Below the pieces are notes generated by a model that worked only from the letters and a program-made list of their open reading frames with translations, searched no databases and was not told where the DNA came from. This document shows positions 1 to 5,337 of a stretch of DNA of 5,337 nt, in pieces. The stretch spans positions 1-5,337 of the forward strand of contig JALQWO010000118.1 in the NCBI GenBank assembly GCA_023258655.1, written 5' to 3'. The stretch comes from Bacteroidia bacterium (GTDB lineage Bacteria > Bacteroidota > Bacteroidia > NS11-12g > UBA955). Each line of letters opens with the position of its first letter. Position 1 is the first letter of the stretch. The position numbers and the translations under genes were made by a program.

Positions 1-652
1 AATATTCTTGTTCAATCCCCAAAGAAATAGAACATGTTTTAACATTTTTATCAAAGTATTGACAAACCTCCGTTGCGGCAGATTTCAAGAATGCCACAGA
101 TTTCAACAACGGCGCTTTGTAGTCGAGCGCTTCCCCAGTGTACGACACAAAAACGGTGGGTATACACAACGTTTTCGCGCCCGCTTTGGGCATGATGAAG
201 GCTGGCGAACTCGGATCCCATGCGGTATAACCACGGGCCTCAAAGGTATTTCTGATACCGCCAGAAGGGAAAGAACTGGCATCGGGTTCTTGCTGAGCCA
301 GCGCTTTTCCACCAAACTTCTCGATGCCTGTATCTACGCCAGTAGGCTCAAAAAAGCTATCGTGCTTTTCCGCTGTAGTCCCACGCAAAGGCTGGAACCA
401 GTGCGTGTAATGGGTTGCTCCCAAATCCAATGCCCATGCCTGCATGCCCGTCGCTACCTCATCGGCAGTTTCGCGAGAAATGGGCTGGCCATGACTGGCC
501 GCTTGAGCGATTGCCTGCTGAGCGGCAGCCGACAAGTACTGAGATTGTGCTTTGGGACCGAATACCAAATCGGCATAAAATGTGCTAATACCTTCGTGAC
601 CAACGGCGAAATCATTCACGGAAGCAGAACTGTTTGAAGATTTTTTTGACAT
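1..652 (-). CDS. glnN: Type III glutamine synthetase GlnN, N-terminal part (cut by window edge)
   Basis: Glutamine synthetase joins ammonia to glutamate using ATP, in the cytoplasm. The minus strand is open from the ATG at 652-650 to the window edge, giving 217 complete codons; the C-terminal part lies outside. Conserved GSIII blocks are visible in order: HYTHWFQPL (81-89), TAEKHDSF (93-100), QQEPDASSFP (120-129), GGIRNTFEARGYTAWD (131-146), SSPAF (148-152), LCIPTVFVSYTGEALDYKAPLLK (begins about 162), and GIEQEY (212-217), whose first Glu (214) is expected to be a metal ligand of the active site. These blocks match the Bacteroides fragilis type of GSIII, from memory of the family, and not the shorter GlnA type. 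The start is chosen because the open frame begins there with a typical MSKK leader and homology starts soon after. No clear Shine-Dalgarno is seen. The gene diverges from kup. Confidence 0.96.
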   Translation of the reverse strand, partial: MSKKSSNSSASVNDFAVGHEGISTFYADLVFGPKAQSQYLSAAAQQAIAQAASHGQPISRETADEVATGMQAWALDLGATHYTHWFQPLRGTTAEKHDSFFEPTGVDTGIEKFGGKALAQQEPDASSFPSGGIRNTFEARGYTAWDPSSPAFIMPKAGAKTLCIPTVFVSYTGEALDYKAPLLKSVAFLKSAATEVCQYFDKNVKTCSISLGIEQEY

Positions 653-860
653 GTGTGATTGGCGTGTTTTTCGACATCGCAAAGTTCTCACATTTTAAGT
701 GTCAATCATACATTTATATACAGCAATTTTTACCACGCCATCCACAGCCCTCAACGCCCAAAAAACCACAATATCCACACTTATTCACAAAATGAACACA
801 TGGAGAGATTTCTTATCCACGTAGTCAATTACTCATTAAATTCGCTCCCACAAATAATTC
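653..860. other. Divergent intergenic region between glnN and kup
   Basis: This 208-bp region must hold the start signals for both glnN (leftward) and kup (rightward). The glnN-proximal half contains an AT-rich tract at 691-732 (33 of 42 bases A or T, by hand count). The kup-proximal half is strongly C-biased on the plus strand (43 C against 12 G over 721-860) and contains repeated CCAC words and DnaA-box-like nonamers. I found no full match to the Bacteroidota promoter consensus (TTTG with TAnnTTTG) on either strand. On the minus strand a GAACTTTG one mismatch from the -7 element lies about 30 bases upstream of the glnN ATG, with a TTGACA before it, but the spacing is short. No tRNA, CRISPR or believable small gene is seen. 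Confidence 0.8.
771..821 (+). promoter_or_regulatory. Cluster of three DnaA-box-like nonamers
   Basis: Against the DnaA box consensus TTATCCACA (often written TTATNCACA), the plus strand shows ATATCCACA at 771-779 (8 of 9), TTATTCACA at 781-789 (8 of 9 strictly, full match to the relaxed form) and TTATCCACG at 813-821 (8 of 9). A weaker CCATCCACA lies at 738-746 (7 of 9). All four point the same way, and an AT-rich tract lies about 40 bp to the left. The matches are seen directly; DnaA binding is inferred. The cluster could belong to an origin, a DnaA-controlled promoter or a titration site. It could also be chance within C-rich, A-rich DNA. Confidence 0.4.
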
Positions 861-2804
861 ATGAGCCACTCTCACATTAATAAGGTCACCGGCGCTGGCC
901 TTCTCATCACCTTGGGCATCATTTTTGGCGACATCGGTACCTCACCCCTGTATGTTATGAGTGCCATTATGGGCGACAATTTAATTACCAAGGAACTCGT
1001 TTACGGCGGACTAAGTTTAGTTTTCTGGACCCTTACAATTCAAACAACCATCAAGTACATCATTTTGGTTCTGCGAGCAGACAACAAAGGTGAAGGTGGA
1101 ATCTTTTCACTCTACAACCTCCTAAAGAGGAGATATCCCCAACTAATTATCGGTACTGTCGTCGGTGGCGCCATGCTCCTTGCTGATGGAATAATTACGC
1201 CGCCACTTTCTGTTTCCTCTGCGATAGAAGGACTCAAACTCATCGATGGTTTGGAAAATTTAAATACTGTACCAATAGTCATTTCCATATTGATAGCTCT
1301 TTTCATGATTCAACGGGCAGGAACAAGTTTTGTGGGGAAATCTTTTGGACCCATCATGTTGGTATGGTTTTGCATGTTAGCAGTTCTAGGATTAACTAAC
1401 ATCGTACAAAACCCAGAAATTTTAAAAGCACTTTCTCCCACATATGCAATTTCACTCCTTGTTTACAGCAAATATGATTTCTTCCTCATCTTGGGAGCGG
1501 TATTCTTGTGCACAACGGGTGCAGAAGCACTTTACAGTGACATGGGACACTGTGGTAGACAGAACATCAGGGTTTCATGGACGTTTGTAAAATTGGCTTT
1601 GGTCCTCAATTATTTTGGTCAAGGTGCTTGGTTATTGAGCCAAGAAGGTTCCACACTGGGTGATCAAAGACCATTCTACGCACTAATGCCGGATTGGTTT
1701 TTACCAATTGGCATTGGCATTGCAGCAATGGCCACCATCATTGCGAGCCAAGCATTAATAACGGGGGCTTTTACCCTTGTTTCTGAGGCAATCCGACTCC
1801 ATTTCTTCCCGAAATTCACAGTAAAATATCCCAGTGACATCAAAGGTCAAATCTATATACCTGTGATAAATTCATTTTTATTGTTGGGATGTATCACGGT
1901 AGTATTGTTTTTCCAGGAGGCAGAAAAAATGGAAGCAGCGTATGGTTTAGCTATAACCATTGATATGTTAATGACTAGTATTCTTTTGGCCTACTTCATG
2001 AAATTCAAGCGCTATAAAAAGACTTTCGTTTATCCAATCATGGCTTTGTTCTTTTTCATAGAAAGTGTATTCTTGATTGCCAATTTATCCAAATTCTCAG
2101 AGGGCGGTTTTTTCACCGTATTAATTGGCGCTTTATATATCGTAGTCATGTATTCCTCTTTGCGTGGTGGTAAAATTAAAAACGATGTGATTGAGCGCGA
2201 AGACCTTCACAATTTTAGAGACAAATTACGGGCACTAAGTCGAGACACCACTTTACCAAAATACGCAACACACCTCGTTTACATGTCAAAAGTCAAAGAA
2301 GCAACCATGGTTGAATCCCCCATACTTTATAGCATCTTACACAAAAGACCCAAGCGGGCAGATTTCTACTGGTTCGTCAATATTGAAGTAACTGATGAGC
2401 CCTATACCATGGAATACAAAGTGGTAACCATCGAAAAAAATGACATTTACAAAGTGCAATTTAGGTTAGGGTTCAGAATACAGCAGAAAATCAGCATCTA
2501 TCTGAAAGCTGTAATTCGGGAAATGGTTGAAAACAAAGAAATTGACCTGGATCCCCACTATCATGCGTTTATCGACAAAAGATCCATAGGAGATTTTAGA
2601 TATGTATTAGTGGAGGAGGAAATGAGTCAAGAAAATGATTTACCGATCATTGAACACACAATAATGAAGGTGTATAATGCCGTTAGATATTTCTCAGGCA
2701 AACCCGAAAAGTGGTTTGGTCTGGATGGATCAATGGTAAGTACAGAGTTGGTACCGTTAATCGTTTCACCACGAGCAGTAACACAACTGAAACGCATCAA
2801 ATAA
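861..2804 (+). CDS. kup: Kup-family low-affinity K+ uptake permease
   Basis: Inner-membrane K+ transporter of the KUP/HAK/KT family, taking up K+ together with H+. The 647-residue product is close to E. coli Kup (622). About twelve hydrophobic segments span residues 11-434, followed by a soluble cytoplasmic C-terminal domain (about 440-647). Signature blocks are all present: GDIGTSPLYV (23-32), RADNKGEGGIFSL (72-84), ADGIITPPLSV with SAIEG (108-124), GAEALYSDMGH (220-230), LNYFGQGA (249-256), IASQALITG (294-302), GQIYIPVIN (329-337) and AYGLAIT (360-366). By recalled alignment, the acidic residues important in E. coli Kup (D23, E116, E229, D408) correspond to D24, D109, E222 and E401, all still acidic. 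The ATG at 861 gives the usual short N-terminus; no Shine-Dalgarno is visible. It overlaps dpp4 by one base. Sampled GC is lower than in glnN and dpp4. Confidence 0.97.
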   Translation: MSHSHINKVTGAGLLITLGIIFGDIGTSPLYVMSAIMGDNLITKELVYGGLSLVFWTLTIQTTIKYIILVLRADNKGEGGIFSLYNLLKRRYPQLIIGTVVGGAMLLADGIITPPLSVSSAIEGLKLIDGLENLNTVPIVISILIALFMIQRAGTSFVGKSFGPIMLVWFCMLAVLGLTNIVQNPEILKALSPTYAISLLVYSKYDFFLILGAVFLCTTGAEALYSDMGHCGRQNIRVSWTFVKLALVLNYFGQGAWLLSQEGSTLGDQRPFYALMPDWFLPIGIGIAAMATIIASQALITGAFTLVSEAIRLHFFPKFTVKYPSDIKGQIYIPVINSFLLLGCITVVLFFQEAEKMEAAYGLAITIDMLMTSILLAYFMKFKRYKKTFVYPIMALFFFIESVFLIANLSKFSEGGFFTVLIGALYIVVMYSSLRGGKIKNDVIEREDLHNFRDKLRALSRDTTLPKYATHLVYMSKVKEATMVESPILYSILHKRPKRADFYWFVNIEVTDEPYTMEYKVVTIEKNDIYKVQFRLGFRIQQKISIYLKAVIREMVENKEIDLDPHYHAFIDKRSIGDFRYVLVEEEMSQENDLPIIEHTIMKVYNAVRYFSGKPEKWFGLDGSMVSTELVPLIVSPRAVTQLKRIK

Positions 2805-2806
2805 TG
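2802..2806 (+). other. TAATG stop-start overlap coupling kup to dpp4
   Basis: The kup stop TAA (2802-2804) and the dpp4 ATG (2804-2806) share one base. Such overlaps usually mean that both genes are on one mRNA and that the ribosome ending the first gene re-initiates on the second. No Shine-Dalgarno is evident in the last codons of kup, which fits re-initiation or the A-rich, SD-independent starts common in Bacteroidota. The overlap is seen directly; coupling is inferred. Confidence 0.75.
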
Positions 2807-5215
2807 AAAATAGTTTTCCCGAATGTGCTCATCAATTTGGCCATCATTTGTAGCACGAATTTATTATTAGCCCAATCCGAAATCGCCTCAAATAATACGA
2901 GTAATACAAAGACTTTCGAGGCAAAATCTACTCTCACTTTAGAAAGGTTATTTCGCGACCCAACCTTGTATCCCAAGCCTGGGAACTTCGGCGAATTCGC
3001 CCCCGATGGAAAACACTTTTTGGAATTTGTTTCCGAGGAAACCGACAAATCCAAACCCACAAGCGTACCCCATTGGTCGTTGGTGAAAACCGACATCGAA
3101 GGCAAAAGCAGTGAACGAATTACCCTCTTCGATTCTAAGTGGTTTGACGTGGTTCCTCCACAGGGTAGCTACGAAATCAGCAGCGATGAGAAATTCATGG
3201 TGGTTCAATACGAGAAACAGCAAGTATACCGTCATTCCTTTACTGCAAAATGCTATGTCATTGACTTACAATCACATAAAATCACCTACATACCCGGACG
3301 TATGCGGTATCCTACCTTATCGCCCGACAACAAACGGGTAGCTTATGTGAAAGACAACAACGTCTTTATCTACGATTTGATATCGGCTAAAGAAACACAA
3401 GTCACCACTGATGGGGCTGAAAATAAAATCATCAATGGGGCCGTTGACTGGGTATACGAAGAAGAATTCACCATGGACAACGGCATGCGCTGGTCGCCCA
3501 GCGGCAAATTTTTGGCCTTCTATCATTTCGACGAGAGCAAGGTGAAAGAATTTTCCATGGACATGTTCAGCAACAAAGAGCTTTATCCGAGCCAGACACA
3601 TTGGAAATATCCAAAAGCCGGCGAAGACAATGCCAAAGTGGATGTTCATGTATTCGAGTTAGCCACCAGTCAAACCCGCATCGCCAAGACAAACAGTGAA
3701 AAAGACCAATATCTACCGCGCATTCAGTGGACGCAAACCGATCAATTTTTGAGTATTCAGCGTTTGAATCGTTGGCAAAATCACTGGGAACTTTTGTTCT
3801 GCGAACCGATGTCGGGCAGTTGCGAATTAATTCTAGAAGAGGTTGATTCGGCCTATGTGGAAATCACCGATAACCTCACCTTCATTCCCAACAGCACCAA
3901 ATTCATTTACAGCAGCGAAAAATCCGGCTTCAACCACCTTTACCTGCATGATTATATAGAATGCATCGATCAAGGTCATGTATCGATCAATTGCGCCGCT
4001 TCCCAACGCTATTCAAAGCCCATTACCAGTGGTAATTTTGATGTAATTCGATTCTTGGGTTATGTTGACGCGACCAAGAGTATCCTATACAGCAGCAGCG
4101 AACAATCGGTTTTGGAGGACCACATCTATTGTATCGGGCTGAATGGAAAAGGCAAAAAACGTTTGACTGAACCTGGATACAATTACAGCATCAATTTGGG
4201 TCCCAAGGGATTGTATTACACCGAATCCCGCAGCAATGCCTCCCATTTGCCGATGGTTGAACATCGCATCAAACGCATCGATGGTAAATGGTCGAAAGAT
4301 GTGGAATTGAATGCTGCTTGGACCCAGCGGATGGCCGACTTGAAATTGGGGATGGTCAAGTTTGGAGAGTACGCCACAGACACTACGGCCAAAGGCTACT
4401 GGGAAACTGAATTCTGGCACCTGGCCAAAGTCAACGGGTGGGATGTTGCCACAACCAGCGCTCAGTACAATGTGCACAAACGCTTGCTCTCTACCCAAAT
4501 CTCTTACACCATCTACCCTCCGGATTACAATCTCACCAAGAAATATCCGGTTCTGTTATTTGTTTACGGGGGCCCTGGCAGCAACCAAGTGCGCAATCAG
4601 TTTGGTAGTCGCAACTTTTTCTATCATCAGTATTTGGCTTCCCAAGGCTATTTAATCAGCGTAGTGGATAACCGTGGCACGGGTAGAAAAGGCGCAATTT
4701 TCAAAAAATCCACCTATTTACAATTGGGTAAATTGGAAAGCAACGACCATGCCTATGCCGCACAACAGATGTCGCTCACACCCTACGTAGATGCCAGCAG
4801 AATTGGTATCTGGGGATGGAGTTTTGGCGGATACATGAGCAGTTCTGCCATCACCAAACACGCCGATGTGTTTAAAGCCGCGGTGGCGGTGGCACCTGTA
4901 ACCCACTGGAAATATTACGACAACATCTATACAGAGCGATATTTGCGTCGGCCAGTCGACAATCCGCGCGGGTACGAAGACAATTCACCATTGAATTTCA
5001 CAGACGGCATCAAGGGGAATTATTTGCTGGTGCATGGAACCGGTGACGACAATGTTCATTGGCAAAATTCAGCGGAAATGATCAATGCGATGATCAAATC
5101 AGGGGTACGATATGACAGCGAAGTTTATCCCAATCGGAACCATGGAATTGGCGACCGTGCAGCGAGTTATCATTTGTATCGCAGGATGACAGAATTCGTT
5201 TTGGAAAAATTATAA
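2804..5215 (+). CDS. dpp4: Exported dipeptidyl peptidase IV (serine peptidase family S9B)
   Basis: Releases X-Pro and X-Ala dipeptides from peptide N-termini, here predicted in the periplasm. The 803-residue product starts with a signal peptide (hydrophobic 4-22, predicted cleavage LLLA|Q after A23). A beta-propeller (about 95-500) carries YRHSFTA (R143, matching human Arg125) and DWVYEEEF (215-222), whose E220 and E221 match the human Glu205/Glu206 pair that holds the substrate amino terminus. The C-terminal alpha/beta hydrolase has VYGGPGS (Y588, oxyanion Tyr547), GWSFGG with nucleophile S673, YYDNIY (Y705 and Y709, matching S1-pocket Tyr662 and Tyr666), HGTGDDNVHW (D748 catalytic, N750 matching Asn710) and NRNHG (H780). 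It is longer than P. gingivalis DPP4 (about 720) because of an N-terminal extension and an extra segment near 530-560. The nucleophile motif has Phe where human DPP4 has Tyr631. The ATG at 2804 is preferred over the in-frame ATG at 2711, which would bury the signal peptide. Confidence 0.95.
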   Translation: MKIVFPNVLINLAIICSTNLLLAQSEIASNNTSNTKTFEAKSTLTLERLFRDPTLYPKPGNFGEFAPDGKHFLEFVSEETDKSKPTSVPHWSLVKTDIEGKSSERITLFDSKWFDVVPPQGSYEISSDEKFMVVQYEKQQVYRHSFTAKCYVIDLQSHKITYIPGRMRYPTLSPDNKRVAYVKDNNVFIYDLISAKETQVTTDGAENKIINGAVDWVYEEEFTMDNGMRWSPSGKFLAFYHFDESKVKEFSMDMFSNKELYPSQTHWKYPKAGEDNAKVDVHVFELATSQTRIAKTNSEKDQYLPRIQWTQTDQFLSIQRLNRWQNHWELLFCEPMSGSCELILEEVDSAYVEITDNLTFIPNSTKFIYSSEKSGFNHLYLHDYIECIDQGHVSINCAASQRYSKPITSGNFDVIRFLGYVDATKSILYSSSEQSVLEDHIYCIGLNGKGKKRLTEPGYNYSINLGPKGLYYTESRSNASHLPMVEHRIKRIDGKWSKDVELNAAWTQRMADLKLGMVKFGEYATDTTAKGYWETEFWHLAKVNGWDVATTSAQYNVHKRLLSTQISYTIYPPDYNLTKKYPVLLFVYGGPGSNQVRNQFGSRNFFYHQYLASQGYLISVVDNRGTGRKGAIFKKSTYLQLGKLESNDHAYAAQQMSLTPYVDASRIGIWGWSFGGYMSSSAITKHADVFKAAVAVAPVTHWKYYDNIYTERYLRRPVDNPRGYEDNSPLNFTDGIKGNYLLVHGTGDDNVHWQNSAEMINAMIKSGVRYDSEVYPNRNHGIGDRAASYHLYRRMTEFVLEKL

Positions 5216-5230
5216 ATTGTCTGTGGAGTT

Positions 5231-5258
5231 TTGCGAAATTCGCAACGCGGAAGACGCG
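5231..5258. promoter_or_regulatory. Perfect 15-bp palindrome followed by a small GC hairpin
   Basis: Positions 5231-5245 read as 7-base arms TTGCGAA and TTCGCAA around a single A, a perfect inverted repeat. It is followed at once by CGCG, loop GAAGA, CGCG (5246-5258). The pair sits 16 bp after the dpp4 stop and about 50-75 bp before the next start. There is no T-run after either stem, so it is not a standard intrinsic terminator. It could be an operator for the next gene, a weak terminator or an mRNA 3'-end stabiliser. The repeat is certain; the role is a guess. Confidence 0.35.
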
Positions 5259-5305
5259 AGCTTTGCACCAATCAAACGCTTTTAACGCTTAATTGTTACA
5301 CCATC

Positions 5306-5337
5306 ATGAACTTGACTATTGGAAATCCAGCCCCTGC
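5306..5337 (+). CDS. Start of a further gene, possibly peroxiredoxin/thioredoxin-like (cut by window edge)
   Basis: The ATG at 5306 opens a frame reading MNLTIGNPAP before the window ends. A short start followed by an 'xIGxPAPxF'-like stretch is typical of the N-terminus of AhpC/TSA peroxiredoxins (Bcp type) and TlpA-like thioredoxin-fold proteins. Only ten residues are visible, so the family is a tentative guess. It lies 90 bp downstream of dpp4 on the same strand, so it may be co-transcribed or have its own promoter near the palindrome at 5231-5245. Confidence 0.4.
   Translation, partial: MNLTIGNPAP

Noticed and set aside
8..637. Long plus-strand open frame of 209 codons opposite glnN
   Set aside because: It is the antisense shadow of glnN. 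The minus strand shows unmistakable GSIII motifs, while the plus-strand product is rich in Arg, Cys and Phe with no recognisable domain.
611..677. Short minus-strand reading frame starting at 677-675 and overlapping the glnN start out of frame
   Set aside because: About 21 codons with no ribosome site or regulatory pattern such as repeated codons; it could be an upstream ORF, but nothing supports it.
659..880. Plus-strand open frame of 73 codons across the intergenic region
   Set aside because: It has no domain or ribosome site, overlaps the start of kup, and its His/Ser/Asn-rich product looks like translated noncoding DNA.
2085..2093. Single DnaA-box-like TTATCCAAA inside kup
   Set aside because: An isolated one-mismatch hit within coding sequence; about one is expected by chance in a window of this size.
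2711..2803. Upstream in-frame ATG extending dpp4 by 31 codons
   Set aside because: It would overlap the end of kup by 94 bases and place non-hydrophobic residues ahead of an intact signal peptide. The ATG at 2804 puts the signal peptide at the N-terminus.
2849..2851. DPP4 as a lipoprotein through Cys16
   Set aside because: The residues before Cys16 (LAII) lack the small residue a lipobox needs at -1, and a standard cleavage site (LLLA|Q) follows seven residues later.
5246..5258. Intrinsic terminator after dpp4
   Set aside because: The GC stem is only four base pairs and no T-run follows, so a terminator is not supported.

Overview
The window looks like a piece of a Bacteroidota chromosome. 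Four signs point there: a type III (GlnN-type) glutamine synthetase, a secreted S9B dipeptidyl peptidase IV whose signal peptide ends in the typical 'LLLAQ', a Kup-type potassium transporter, and start codons in A-rich surroundings without clear Shine-Dalgarno sequences. A family or genus cannot be assigned from this alone.

Layout. Positions 652 to 1 (minus strand) hold the first 217 codons of glnN, which runs off the left edge. A 208-bp divergent intergenic region (653-860) follows. It is AT-rich next to glnN, and its kup-proximal half carries three close matches to the DnaA box in the same orientation. The kup gene (861-2804, plus strand) encodes a complete 647-residue, 12-helix K+ uptake permease. 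Its stop codon overlaps the start of dpp4 (2804-5215), which encodes an exported 803-residue dipeptidyl peptidase IV with all expected catalytic and substrate-anchoring residues. A 90-bp gap (5216-5305) contains a perfect 15-bp palindrome and a small GC hairpin. After it comes the first ten codons of a new plus-strand gene (5306 onward), possibly peroxiredoxin-like.

How the genes relate. glnN (ammonia assimilation) and kup (K+ uptake) diverge from one control region. kup and dpp4 are almost certainly on one transcript and translationally coupled through the TAATG overlap, although no known pathway links K+ uptake with periplasmic proline-specific peptide trimming. kup is visibly more AT-rich than its neighbours.

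The core genes are recognisable housekeeping or accessory genes. I do not see a convincing new multi-gene system. The items most worth checking are the DnaA-box cluster (possible origin or DnaA-controlled promoter), the kup-dpp4 coupling, the extra segment in DPP4, and the palindrome upstream of the last gene.
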